From Peptococcaceae bacterium UBA5356 (GTDB lineage: Bacteria > Bacillota > Peptococcia > DRI-13 > DTU073): a stretch of 24,170 bases of DNA. The notes beneath the pieces were generated by a model, which searched no databases, was not told the DNA's origin, and saw only the letters and a list, made by a program, of their open reading frames with translations. Where the stretch lies: the NCBI GenBank assembly GCA_002407935.1, contig DHPU01000040.1, forward strand, positions 1-24,170, read 5' to 3'. The position numbers were made by a program, and so were the translations under genes. This document shows positions 1-7,046 of this stretch, in pieces; positions within the stretch are counted from its first letter, which is position 1, and each line of letters starts with the position of its first letter.

Positions 1-1
1 C

Positions 2-61
2 TTTATTGTCACCTCAAGGCACGTGGAAGCCGTAATCCTGTTGCGGAACCTGAAACACTGA
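2..61 (+). pseudogene. Possible 3' end of a TrmA/RlmD-type RNA methyltransferase gene (partial)
   Basis: One frame is open from the window edge to a TGA at 59-61 and reads TSRHVEAVILLRNLKH at its end. The HVE-x-V-x-LL pattern resembles the extreme C-terminus of RumA/RlmD-type uracil-C5 RNA methyltransferases (…T-x-HVE-x-V-x-LL…), which place a methyl group on rRNA. Only about 19 residues are visible, so this may be an intact gene cut by the window edge or a remnant. A good terminator follows at 103-134, which supports this being a real gene end. A second, degenerate tail of the same type lies on the other side of the insertion sequence (2038-2139). The identification rests on one short motif and is tentative. 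Confidence 0.3.
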
Positions 62-102
62 TGTGTCAAGGGTTTGCGAGATTGAAAACAAAAATATGTT
101 TT

Positions 103-134
103 GACGTGAAGGCTATCTTTCACGTTTTTTCTTT
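103..134 (+). terminator. Rho-independent terminator
   Basis: ACGTGAA at 104-110 pairs with TTCACGT at 119-125 around an 8-nt loop, followed by a T-rich run (126-134). It lies about 40 bp after the TGA at 61 and would end the transcript of the partial gene at the window edge. Confidence 0.65.
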
Positions 135-165
135 TGTAGAATATAAACCTGGATTCCCGGGCAAA

Positions 166-1755
166 TTATAACGAGGAAGGAGGAGTGATTCCGAATAAAG
201 TATAAAGCTCTTTTTGACGATTGGTGATTTCACCAAAACGCAGATCACATCCCGGCTGCTCATAGCAATCAATGACATCAAATTCGTCAAGTATACTTAG
301 TATGGTATATTTGCGAAAAAGATTGTTTTCTTGCATCATCTTTTTCAGATAAGACAAGATGATCAATGCGATGAATTCCACAAACAGCTTTCCATCAAGG
401 CTAAGTTCCGAAGAAACCTCCATTGTGAGGCGCTCCTTCAAATTTCCGAACGTCTTCTCAACCAAATCTTTGCTTCTGTATAACGCGAGCGCTTCGGCTG
501 GATCCTTGACATCATTGGACAGCAAGGCGAAATAACCATGATTCTTAACTGTTTCATCAATAGCATCTTGTTTGGGCAAAACCTTCACCCCGCGCTTTGG
601 AGTGGAGATTACCTCAAAATATTTGCGGTATTGGCTGTCATGTTCCTGCGTGGTTTTTCCGGATTCTAATTCTTCCTTGAGTTTCAAGAGGAACATGCTG
701 AATTTACGTGATTCCGCAGTTTCTCTCTCCTTGTCGAAGTAAATATGTAAATAAGCACGCCGATCCCCGTTCACGGTATCCCCTTTGTAAGGCCGCTGCT
801 TTGAATACTTCCACGAGATAGATGAAGTCGATATATACAGGTTGTGATTCGGATCAAAATGCTTCCAATTGCCAATGGTGCTCCTTGCCTTGTCTATCGC
901 TGCTTTCACATATTTTAATGTGGTCTTGGCACCGATCAGAAATTTCAGGTGATGATGATACATGTTATTGATGTTCTCTTCACTGTAGAAACCTCGGTCC
1001 ATGACAAGCTTAATCTTCTTGTATTCTAAAAAGTCAATATCTGAAAGAAGATTCCTGACTGTATTCACATCCGATATATTACCCGGCAGCTTCCTGTAAT
1101 AGAATGGAATCCCCGATTGTTCCCCAAACAGCAGTGCCAGGTTGATCTGCTCCAGTATATCCTGCTCCTTGTTGACGCCATAACGTGCCTGCTGTAGGCA
1201 TTCCGAATAGGTGGAAAGCGAAGTAATGTCATAGGCCCAGTATTTGCGTTCCGCACGTCGTCTCCCCTGCAGTCGGAAGAACCGTTCTCTATCATCTTCG
1301 CTGATAGATGAGAAGAATTCGCTGCTGCGTTGCGATGGTATATCTTTGCCATAGGGGTGTTTGTGTATAGCTGCCCATTTTGAAAATCGATAGAGGGGAT
1401 TACTGTCCTCCAGTATCAGATAGTATGCGATGGACTGAATTTTCTTGTAGGAATCGGGAAAGCACTTTCTTAAATCATCCGTAATATCAAGCTTATCGCT
1501 GATTTTATCGAAAAGGTACGTCGCTCCGCAATAGAGATGCTTTGCTTGCAGAAATGGTACCGGCCCCGGTTTGAAATTCTCTTTTGATTCTGAGGTGAGT
1601 CGCTTTGATGGAATTATCTCACCTGTAGCAGGATCCAATTTCCCGATGCAGACGCGCTTGCTGCGAGATTGTTTCTTTTCCTTATCCCAATAATCAGTTG
1701 ATTCATATACATATGTAACTCCGTTTTTCTTATTGTTAACATAAACAATGGCCAC
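166..1755 (-). CDS. IS1634-like transposase (DDE type)
   Basis: This is a DDE transposase of about 529 residues that would cut and rejoin the ends of the surrounding IS. The N-terminus (YVNNKKNGVTYVYES…) followed by KRVCIGKLD resembles Clostridial IS1634-type proteins. Catalytic candidates are Asp in YDITSLS, Asp in LVMDRGFYSEEN, and Glu in the YRSKDLVEKTFGNLKERL stretch, which looks like the YREK region of the IS4 superfamily. The frame opens at GTG 1761, but AAGGAGG (complement of 1763-1769) is only 1 nt from it. The in-frame GTG at 1755 has a 7-nt spacing and is preferred. No frameshift or internal stop is seen, so the gene looks functional. A perfect 20-bp palindrome overlaps the ribosome binding site. 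Confidence 0.88.
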   Translation of the reverse strand: MAIVYVNNKKNGVTYVYESTDYWDKEKKQSRSKRVCIGKLDPATGEIIPSKRLTSESKENFKPGPVPFLQAKHLYCGATYLFDKISDKLDITDDLRKCFPDSYKKIQSIAYYLILEDSNPLYRFSKWAAIHKHPYGKDIPSQRSSEFFSSISEDDRERFFRLQGRRRAERKYWAYDITSLSTYSECLQQARYGVNKEQDILEQINLALLFGEQSGIPFYYRKLPGNISDVNTVRNLLSDIDFLEYKKIKLVMDRGFYSEENINNMYHHHLKFLIGAKTTLKYVKAAIDKARSTIGNWKHFDPNHNLYISTSSISWKYSKQRPYKGDTVNGDRRAYLHIYFDKERETAESRKFSMFLLKLKEELESGKTTQEHDSQYRKYFEVISTPKRGVKVLPKQDAIDETVKNHGYFALLSNDVKDPAEALALYRSKDLVEKTFGNLKERLTMEVSSELSLDGKLFVEFIALIILSYLKKMMQENNLFRKYTILSILDEFDVIDCYEQPGCDLRFGEITNRQKELYTLFGITPPSSL

Positions 1756-1765
1756 ACCCACACCT

Positions 1766-1785
1766 CCTTATAACGTGTTATAAGG
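1766..1785. repeat. Perfect 20-bp palindrome over the transposase ribosome binding site
   Basis: CCTTATAAC-GT-GTTATAAGG is a perfect dyad. In the transposase mRNA (minus strand) its 3' arm contains the AAGG of the Shine-Dalgarno sequence. Transcripts entering from outside the IS would fold and mask the site. It could equally be a protein-binding operator. Confidence 0.55.
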
Positions 1786-2037
1786 AAAAAAGCAAGAGAA
1801 ATCTGGTCGAGATTCCAGTGTTTATGCCGTTTTTAGGTGATCCTCGTTATAATTCACCCGGGAACACAGGAGACATATTATTGTGATAGTCCTAGAAAAT
1901 TTAAAGAGATTCACAGGAAATCCAGGGATTCGCGCCAGTTTGGAGTTCCGTTATAAGCATCATGTCCAGTAGTCTTTTTTGCTAACTTTTATTTGTAAAA
2001 AAAGAAATAGAATAAATTACTCTAAATAGGCGGTAAA

Positions 2038-2139
2038 ATGTTTAAGGAAGAGTACTATTTAGAAAAACTTCCTTGATATAAATATCGCCTCTTCGCCACA
2101 GCCCATGTAGAAGTTATAATCAAGCTTAAAAAGCAATAA
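2038..2139 (+). pseudogene. Degenerate 3' end of an RlmD-like RNA methyltransferase gene
   Basis: The frame starts MFKEEYYLEKLP, meets a TGA at 2074-2076, and continues in the same frame as YRLFATAHVEVIIKLKKQ to a TAA at 2137-2139. The second half resembles the FP-x-T-x-HVE-x-V-x-L ending of RumA/RlmD uracil-C5 methyltransferases, with the FP dipeptide altered. The internal stop, the missing catalytic part and a terminator 25 bp downstream fit a relict gene end. It resembles, but is not identical to, the tail at 2-61. The homology call is tentative because so little is left. Confidence 0.3.
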
Positions 2140-2164
2140 AATTTAGCGATATAAATAATAGTTT

Positions 2165-2206
2165 AAACCATTGAATATGTAGATGATATTCAATGGTTTT
2201 CTGTTT
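2165..2206 (+). terminator. Strong rho-independent terminator
   Basis: CCATTGAATAT (2168-2178) and ATATTCAATGG (2186-2196) form a perfect 11-bp stem with a 7-nt loop, followed by TTTTCTGTTT. It sits just after the relict gene end at 2139. Confidence 0.8.
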
Positions 2207-2240
2207 GTAGGAATATGTTCATTTAGTTTTTTAATCAGTG

Positions 2241-2366
2241 ATGATGAACAGTATTTCAAAGACTGGAAGACCGCAGGTAAGAGAAAGTGATGAGAATTTG
2301 GTGGAGATTGATCAGGATAATCAAAGTCATTATATTAAGGATAAAAGGCCATACCCGAATGACTGA
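2241..2366 (+). CDS. Small frame of unknown status (41 codons)
   Basis: An ATG-to-TGA frame encodes a hydrophilic 41-residue peptide containing SKTGRPQVRESDENLVEID and ending YIKDKRPYPND. I do not recognise it. There is no Shine-Dalgarno sequence before the two tandem ATGs, and an overlapping frame (DEQYFKDWKTAGKRK) reads equally well for a while. It is more likely the remnant of a longer gene than a working small protein. Confidence 0.18.
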   Translation: MMNSISKTGRPQVRESDENLVEIDQDNQSHYIKDKRPYPND

Positions 2367-2371
2367 ATCTG

Positions 2372-2380
2372 TGATATACT
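2372..2380 (+). promoter_or_regulatory. Extended -10 promoter for the hairpin RNA segment
   Basis: TGATATACT is an extended -10 element (TGn plus TATACT). Transcription would begin near 2387, about 13 nt before the first GTAAAA-loop hairpin. No good -35 hexamer is visible, as is usual for extended -10 promoters. Confidence 0.5.
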
Positions 2381-2386
2381 AATAAT

Positions 2387-2478
2387 TGTCAATAAGAATG
2401 GAGGGTAAAACCTCCGGCACAGATTAATTGGGGTAAAACCCAACGCAGAAGAAACAAGCTGAGAGGCTTGTTTTAAAA
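2387..2478 (+). ncRNA. Candidate small structured RNA with two identical GTAAAA loops
   Basis: Three hairpins follow the promoter at 2372. The first is GGAGG-GTAAAA-CCTCC at 2400-2415. The second is TTGGG-GTAAAA-CCCAA at 2428-2443. The third has stem AAACAAGC (2452-2459) with GCTTGTTT (2466-2473) and an AT-rich tail that could work as a weak terminator. The first two have the same six-base loop but differently sequenced stems, which is what selection for structure looks like. Loop identity suggests one protein or RNA partner reading both loops. The loops do not fit the ANTAR antiterminator rule (A at position 1, G at 4). I know no named RNA family that matches. It could instead be the distal leader of the KilA-N gene. 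Confidence 0.4.
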
Positions 2479-2491
2479 AAATCTCTTTTTG

Positions 2492-2521
2492 TTGCACGAG
2501 AGAACAGATGCTTGGTATAAT
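2492..2521 (+). promoter_or_regulatory. Promoter of the KilA-N gene
   Basis: TTGCAC (2492-2497) and TATAAT (2516-2521) are 18 bp apart. TGG directly before TATAAT makes a perfect extended -10. The start point would be near 2528, about 80 nt before the gene. Confidence 0.6.
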
Positions 2522-2537
2522 TTAATTAAGGTGGATT

Positions 2538-2586
2538 TGCCATATTTAGATACGTATTTATCTAAACCTATCGAAATTGGCAGGTT
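2538..2586 (+). promoter_or_regulatory. Structured 5' leader of the KilA-N mRNA
   Basis: TTTAGATA (2545-2552) and TATCTAAA (2559-2566) form a perfect 8-bp hairpin. Around it TGCCA (2538-2542) can pair with TGGCA (2578-2582), while AACCT (2565-2569) can alternatively pair with AGGTT (2582-2586). The mutually exclusive pairings just before the ribosome binding site suggest leader control, or an operator dyad for the KilA-N protein. Confidence 0.3.
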
Positions 2587-2610
2587 TGAAAAATGAAGGG
2601 AGTGTAGTAC

Positions 2611-3435
2611 TTGGCTAAAAAAATGACAGTAGATGGAACTGAAATTGCAGTAGTTCAATTTGAAGAAAAGGACTATATCTCTCTTACAGATATGGTCAGA
2701 AACATAGAAAATGGATTGGCTTTAATCGAGAAGTGGCTTCGGAACAAAAATACCATTGAATTTTTAGGAGTATGGGAAGAAATGTATAATCCAAATTTTA
2801 ATTCCCCCGAATTCGAGGGAATTAAAAACGAAGCGGGATTAAATCGTTTTGTATTATCCGTAAAACAATGGACAAAAAAAACAAATTCTCGTGGCATAAT
2901 CGCAAAGGCTGGCAGATACGGTGGTACATACGCACATGAAACAATCGCTTTTGAATTTGCTTCATGGGTATCTCCACAGTTTAAGCTGTATCTTATTAAA
3001 GAATTTCAGCGTTTGAAAGAAGAGGAGTACAAGCAGCTTGGCTGGGATATTAAGCGTAACTTAGCTAAAATAAATTATCGGATTCACACAGATGCAATCA
3101 AAGAGAATTTAATCCCTCCACAACTCATGCCCCGGCAGGTTAATCAGGTGTATGCCAGCGAAGCAGATGTATTAAATGTTGCCTTGTTTGGCATGTCTGC
3201 CAAACAATGGCGGGACGCTAATCCTGAACTTAAAGGGAATATCCGTGACTATGCTAATGTTTCCCAACTTGTTTGCCTTTCAAATATGGAAAACTTGAAT
3301 GCTGTATTCATTGGAGAAGGAATGTCACAAAGTGAGCGGCTTCAAAAACTCAATACTATCGCTATAAGCCAAATGAAGCTTCTGACAGAGGATCATAGAG
3401 TGATGGCACTTGAAGAAAAGACATTGAAATCGTGA
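2611..3435 (+). CDS. KilA-N domain protein (phage-type, probably DNA-binding)
   Basis: A 274-residue protein of a family common in Clostridial prophages and genomic islands. The N-terminal KilA-N domain (about residues 10-130) is seen in DYISLTDMVR, the EFLGVWEEMYNPNF block and GRYGGTYAHETIAFEFASW. The second half (KQLGWDIKRNLAKINYRIH onward, through VLNVALFGMSAKQW and GNIRDYANVSQLVCLSN) is the usual C-terminal companion region. KilA-N domains bind DNA in phage and viral proteins such as antirepressors. The cellular role of this stand-alone form is unknown. The start is TTG at 2611, about 8 nt after GAAGGGAG; ATG 2623 is the alternative. Its own promoter (2492-2521) and a structured leader precede it. 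No other phage genes are nearby, so it looks like an isolated leftover or a small defence or regulatory unit. Confidence 0.85.
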   Translation: MAKKMTVDGTEIAVVQFEEKDYISLTDMVRNIENGLALIEKWLRNKNTIEFLGVWEEMYNPNFNSPEFEGIKNEAGLNRFVLSVKQWTKKTNSRGIIAKAGRYGGTYAHETIAFEFASWVSPQFKLYLIKEFQRLKEEEYKQLGWDIKRNLAKINYRIHTDAIKENLIPPQLMPRQVNQVYASEADVLNVALFGMSAKQWRDANPELKGNIRDYANVSQLVCLSNMENLNAVFIGEGMSQSERLQKLNTIAISQMKLLTEDHRVMALEEKTLKS

Positions 3436-3455
3436 CGCCTTGTCACGGTTTAGTT
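3431..3455 (+). terminator. Hairpin overlapping the KilA-N stop codon
   Basis: CGTGAC (3431-3436) pairs with GTCACG (3442-3447) around GCCTT. The T-run after it is weak (GTTTAGTTATACTATTT). It probably terminates or stabilises the KilA-N mRNA end. Confidence 0.4.
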
Positions 3456-3742
3456 ATACTATTTCCGCAGAATAGCCAGTTGTCACAGGGTTACCAGAAC
3501 AGTAAAAAGATCAGATTAAAAAAAGTTATGCGTAACCTTTTGCGTAGCTCATACGTTTATATAAATGAAGAGTATAATAATGGAGAAAAAGAAGGGAAAA
3601 AATTAAATTAATATCTCCTCAAGAGGCTAAACAAATGCTATTAGAAAATGATTATAATTAAAGAATGATGACGAGAAAAACCGATTTGAGTGATAAGATG
3701 TAGTATAAGAACATACTTTCAGATGATAGGAGTGGGAATAAT
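3436..3742. other. 307-bp intergenic stretch with a possible rhodanese remnant
   Basis: Apart from the stop-codon hairpin, the only recognisable item is a short frame at 3602-3661. Near-repeated TGCGTA words occur at about 3528-3546 (tgcgtaacc, tgcgtagc). I see no clear promoter for the SEC-C gene downstream. Confidence 0.5.
3602..3661 (+). pseudogene. Possible N-terminal remnant of a rhodanese-like domain
   Basis: The frame reads KLISPQEAKQMLLENDYN and then stops. Rhodanese domains typically begin I-S/T-P-x-EAK-x-ML-x-x-N before the DVIILDVR block, which is absent here. There is no start codon with a ribosome binding site. If real, it is a small relict of a sulfurtransferase gene. The match covers only about 16 residues and could be chance. 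Confidence 0.22.
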
Positions 3743-5089
3743 ATGACCGGAGAAGAGGCAAAGAAAATTTTTGAACAATATAATCGCACATTAGACGTCG
3801 TCCGTTGCCCAAACGGGAGGGCAATTATCCGTAAACTGCTTGATTCTTATGCAAGGGCGGCGGTGAATCTATATGGTATTATCAGCCGTGATGATTTTGT
3901 TAATATTTTTAACAAACAAAACGTCGACCAGACGAGCAACGAGGAGATTTATATTCTCCTCCTGCCGCTTGTGTTAAAGGACGGCTGGTACGGTTTTTAT
4001 AAAGAGTACATCGTGCATTATTCGTTTTTCGACGACTTTGACCAAGCCGATTATTTACTTAAATACCAAGCGGACAAACCTCGCTATATACCTGAAAAAA
4101 GCGAATTTCTTAAATACACTATTGAGGATTTTGTAGATAATGACCACTTGTGGAATGTACGCCGTTTCATGTTGGACGTTTTCGGCCACTCCAGAGATAC
4201 CTCGGGAGGCTATGAGGATGTAAGGAGTTATATAATTTACGGTGATGGGATAAAGGAATTGGGATCCATTTTGGACAGGTATAATCTTATATTTAGTGAG
4301 GAAAAACAGTTACAGGAGTTTATAAATCTTATTATGCTTGCAAAAAACAACACGCGCATCTGGGAAAACAACGGATATACGCCATCCGAGCTTCATGGGA
4401 TTTTAAGCAAACGCGATAAAAACATTGTTAAGTTTCCAACATTGCAAAGACAGAAAGTCGGACGCAACGAGCCATGCCCGTGTGGAAGCGGCAAGAAATA
4501 CAAGAAATGCTGCGCTATATTTGAAGATACAAAAACGGCACAGTTAAGTTCAGACGAGTGCATAGTTTTCTATGAGACATGGTATGGCTTAATGGGCTTT
4601 GTCAATGAACGTATGGGTGTAATTAATGCTAAAATCAAGCCGGAATATCCTAATACCGTCAGCGATATGATGGTACACAAAGTAAGAGAAGTACTGTGGG
4701 AAAAGCCGGAACTGATAGACGAATATATCAGTGAAACAGAGCTTTCCCAAGAGAAAATCGACATTTTAAAGCTGTGGAGAACGAACTATAAAAAAGGAAT
4801 GTTCTTTATTTTAGAGTATCAGCCGGAATACGCCGTTGCAATCGCTCCGAACGAGCAGGGTGAAGACAGGCTTTACGGGATAAAAGGGATAAGCAATTCA
4901 ATAGCAAACGTATTGCGGCGAGACTTGCCAGTGCAGATTGAAACCGTTTTGCTTCCGTTCAAGGATAAGATTATCTATGACAGTTTTATGAGCTCTATGC
5001 CGATAGGATTTGCAGAAGGTGCAAGGGCGGCTTTCCACGAGATGTATGACAAAGCAATAAAATATGGAATTATTACAAGCTTGGAATAA
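3743..5089 (+). CDS. SEC-C motif protein of unknown function
   Basis: A 448-residue soluble protein. A SEC-C zinc motif (VGRNEPCPCGSGKKYKKCC, residues 239-257, with ligands C245, C247, C256 and C257) lies in the middle. In SecA and many unrelated proteins this motif binds zinc and mediates protein or ribosome contacts. The flanking halves are acidic, aromatic-rich and look alpha-helical. I recognise no catalytic motif, signal peptide or membrane segment. Clostridial genomes carry many long SEC-C proteins of this layout with no known job. The start ATG at 3743 follows AGGAG at 3728-3732. The 3' end overlaps the sigma-factor frame by 26 bp. Confidence 0.8.
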   Translation: MTGEEAKKIFEQYNRTLDVVRCPNGRAIIRKLLDSYARAAVNLYGIISRDDFVNIFNKQNVDQTSNEEIYILLLPLVLKDGWYGFYKEYIVHYSFFDDFDQADYLLKYQADKPRYIPEKSEFLKYTIEDFVDNDHLWNVRRFMLDVFGHSRDTSGGYEDVRSYIIYGDGIKELGSILDRYNLIFSEEKQLQEFINLIMLAKNNTRIWENNGYTPSELHGILSKRDKNIVKFPTLQRQKVGRNEPCPCGSGKKYKKCCAIFEDTKTAQLSSDECIVFYETWYGLMGFVNERMGVINAKIKPEYPNTVSDMMVHKVREVLWEKPELIDEYISETELSQEKIDILKLWRTNYKKGMFFILEYQPEYAVAIAPNEQGEDRLYGIKGISNSIANVLRRDLPVQIETVLLPFKDKIIYDSFMSSMPIGFAEGARAAFHEMYDKAIKYGIITSLE

Positions 5090-5609
5090 AACAAATCAGA
5101 TCGAGCAGACTGATTCCGTACAGATGGGGTCAGACTGCCCTTTTTCTATTAGGCAGAAACTATTTCAGGATATTTTGCAGCTATTTCGTCCTGCACTCGC
5201 TATTACAGGAAACATGTCCGACGCCGAGGACATAGTGCAGGAGGCGTTTTTACGTGCTTATGAGAAGGCTCCCGAATTTGAATCAGAAGAACATGAAAAG
5301 GCGTGGCTCATAAGGGTAACAGTAAACCTCTGCAAAAGCCGATTGCGATCCCCTTGGCGTAAGCGAATAGTTCGCCTTCTCGACTCTTACCCAGCTTCGG
5401 AGCCGGAGCAGCATGAATTATTGGAGCAAATCATAACCTTACCACCTAAATATCGAACAGTTATCCATTTGTTTTATTATGAGGGTTATTCCATTAAGGA
5501 CATTTCTGCATTGACTGGGCAAAAGGAATCTACAGTAAGAAGTCATTTAACTCGCGCCCGTCAAAAACTCAAGTCCGTTTTAAAGGAGGTCGATTATGAA
5601 AGCATATAA
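5064..5609 (+). CDS. ECF-type RNA polymerase sigma factor
   Basis: A sigma-70 family factor of the extracytoplasmic-function type that would direct RNA polymerase to a small regulon. Region 2 is seen in ALAITGNMSDAEDIVQEAFL (about residues 45-65) and KAWLIRVTVNLCKSRL. Region 4 is seen in LPPKYRTVIHLFYYEGYS and the helix-turn-helix KDISALTGQKESTVRSHLTR (about 125-165). The start is uncertain: ATG 5064 has no Shine-Dalgarno sequence and lies inside the preceding gene, so the first about 25 codons reuse the SEC-C gene's 3' end. ATG 5124 is no better. Either translation is coupled to the SEC-C gene, or the original N-terminus was replaced when the two genes were joined. The next gene, overlapping by 14 bp, is its likely membrane partner. 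Confidence 0.88.
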   Translation: MELLQAWNKTNQIEQTDSVQMGSDCPFSIRQKLFQDILQLFRPALAITGNMSDAEDIVQEAFLRAYEKAPEFESEEHEKAWLIRVTVNLCKSRLRSPWRKRIVRLLDSYPASEPEQHELLEQIITLPPKYRTVIHLFYYEGYSIKDISALTGQKESTVRSHLTRARQKLKSVLKEVDYESI

Positions 5610-6891
5610 CAAATACATGGATAAAATATCGGTTTCGAGCATATTACACCAAAAAATTATGTCACGTGCCGATAATACCAGAACCAAACATAGGCCTATT
5701 ATGCTCAAGCGTTATACCGCAGCCTTTGCTTGTCTTGTTGTGGTCTTACTTGGAGTTTTTACAATACCAAAATTATTGCAACACAATGTAACGCCGACAC
5801 CGGGGAATGACCCGTCTGTTTCACAGTCCGGTGTACACACACTCGCACCCGACGCGTCAAACAAATACACTCTGTATTTCAATAAAGCCGATTCTCAAGC
5901 CGTAGCTAATATCGCTATTCCGGGACATTTCTGGCAGGAACTGACCGATGAGGAGCTAAAGGCAGTTTTCCCCAACTTGACAGAGACGCACAGTATTACA
6001 GCCACAGCTAATTTTCAAAGCGATAAAAGAGGAGCCTCTTTATTCAATATTGATGCTCATGCCGTATCCGCCACCGGACTCAAGACCTATATCCAGTCTG
6101 CCCCAGGCGAAGTCGTGCTCGACTATAGGCTTGACGTTGAAACGAAAAGCTCAAATGTACTCGGGACAGCGGTTACAGCAGGATGTTTTGAAACAAAGCC
6201 GAACAGTAAGGGGCTTAAGAATGTCATCTATTTTGCGACTTTCAAGCTTTCGGATGTGGCCTATTATGTGGAACTTGGCGGTGCAGAAGCAAAAAAGGAA
6301 GCGCTTAAGAATGAAATCTCTGAAATAATTGGTCTGTTGATTGAAGGAGGCGCAGCTGACCTTGATGTGTTTCATCCAGTCGTACCAGAGCTTCGAGAAG
6401 ATCGAATGAGTCTTGATGAAGCCTATGCAGATATTGATTTCGGCGCTTATTTACCTACAGAAATCCCGAGAGGGTTCGTTTTTGAGGATGCGGTACGTTC
6501 CATCAACCAAGTGCAAAATGCACTGTTTGTTAACTGGACTAAGGGTATGGGATATATCACCTGGCGTGTATCAGTTATGGATGAAAACGACAAGACTCGT
6601 ATCACTTCTGTTGCTGACACAAAAAATTATGATCTTGCACTTTATCCGATTCCCCGAGCTGATTCTGTACCTGAAGAAGTACGTGAAATTGTTGACAACC
6701 CAATCTTCCTTATAGATGAGCTGACTCTCGGCGTGGTGCAGGCACGGACTTATGAAACTGCAGACGCAGGTGATGAGCCAGGCCAGAGGATGCGCTTTAG
6801 TGTATTATATGAAGATGTTCTGGTGGAACTCAGCGTAAAAGGTGCTTCGCCGGAAGTAATATTTGATATCTTACAACAGATTAAGAAATAG
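5596..6891 (+). CDS. Membrane-anchored anti-sigma-like protein, DUF4367-like
   Basis: A 431-residue protein with a short N-terminal cytoplasmic part (about 1-38), one membrane segment (YTAAFACLVVVLLGVFTIP, about 40-58) and a large outside domain. The last about 150 residues (from YLPTEIPRGFVFEDA to the end) look like a DUF4367 domain, often paired with ECF sigma factors. The location just after a sigma gene supports a role in holding or sensing for that factor, though no canonical anti-sigma zinc motif is seen. AAAGGAGG at 5583-5590 lies upstream of ATG 5596 with good spacing, and the gene overlaps the sigma gene by 14 bp, so the two are translated together. A terminator follows at 6906-6955. 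Confidence 0.78.
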   Translation: MKAYNKYMDKISVSSILHQKIMSRADNTRTKHRPIMLKRYTAAFACLVVVLLGVFTIPKLLQHNVTPTPGNDPSVSQSGVHTLAPDASNKYTLYFNKADSQAVANIAIPGHFWQELTDEELKAVFPNLTETHSITATANFQSDKRGASLFNIDAHAVSATGLKTYIQSAPGEVVLDYRLDVETKSSNVLGTAVTAGCFETKPNSKGLKNVIYFATFKLSDVAYYVELGGAEAKKEALKNEISEIIGLLIEGGAADLDVFHPVVPELREDRMSLDEAYADIDFGAYLPTEIPRGFVFEDAVRSINQVQNALFVNWTKGMGYITWRVSVMDENDKTRITSVADTKNYDLALYPIPRADSVPEEVREIVDNPIFLIDELTLGVVQARTYETADAGDEPGQRMRFSVLYEDVLVELSVKGASPEVIFDILQQIKK

Positions 6892-6905
6892 AATGTGAAT
6901 AAATT

Positions 6906-6955
6906 TAACCGCCGATTGAGGGGAAACAGCTTCCGATCGACGGTTTTGCTTTGCC
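6906..6955 (+). terminator. Terminator of the sigma/anti-sigma unit
   Basis: AACCGCCGATTG (6907 on) pairs with CGATCGACGGTT (ending 6945), with one C-A mismatch and one G-T pair, around a purine-rich loop. It is followed by TTTTGCTTTGCCTTT. Confidence 0.65.
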
Positions 6956-7046
6956 TTTAGAAATTTTAAAATAGCGATTCTAAAAAGGGATAAGTACAGG
7001 TCAAAAGCTTGAATGTAGATAAGATAAAAAAATTGCCAACGATTAC

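Larger units (their letters stand above)
148..1870 (-). mobile_element. Insertion sequence, IS1634-like (IS4 superfamily), apparently intact
   Basis: The element is bounded by 30-bp imperfect terminal inverted repeats at 148-177 and 1841-1870. They agree at 26 of 30 positions and share the cores TTCCCGGG and AATTATAACGAGGA. The single transposase gene fills almost the whole interval, and its TAA stop lies inside the left repeat, as is common in compact IS elements. I see no convincing target-site duplication next to the repeats (ataaa on the left, agaca on the right). The insertion may therefore be old, rearranged, or have used a non-identical target. Family assignment comes from transposase length and motif style. 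Confidence 0.85.
1871..2610. other. Gene-poor stretch between the IS and the KilA-N gene
   Basis: This 740-bp stretch has no intact gene. It holds a degenerate methyltransferase-like tail (2038-2139), a terminator (2165-2206) and a weak 41-codon frame (2241-2366). It also holds an extended -10 promoter followed by a three-hairpin segment (2372-2475) and a second extended -10 promoter with a structured leader for the KilA-N gene (2492-2610). The first about 165 bp after the IS show nothing recognisable. Confidence 0.6.

Noticed and set aside
138..1880. Target-site duplication for the IS1634-like element
   Set aside because: Bases next to the two inverted repeats (ataaa and agaca) do not match; shifting by a few bases does not give a convincing direct repeat.
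2400..2443. ANTAR-type antiterminator binding pair
   Set aside because: The two hairpins have six-base loops, but the loop is GTAAAA, lacking the required A at position 1 and G at position 4.
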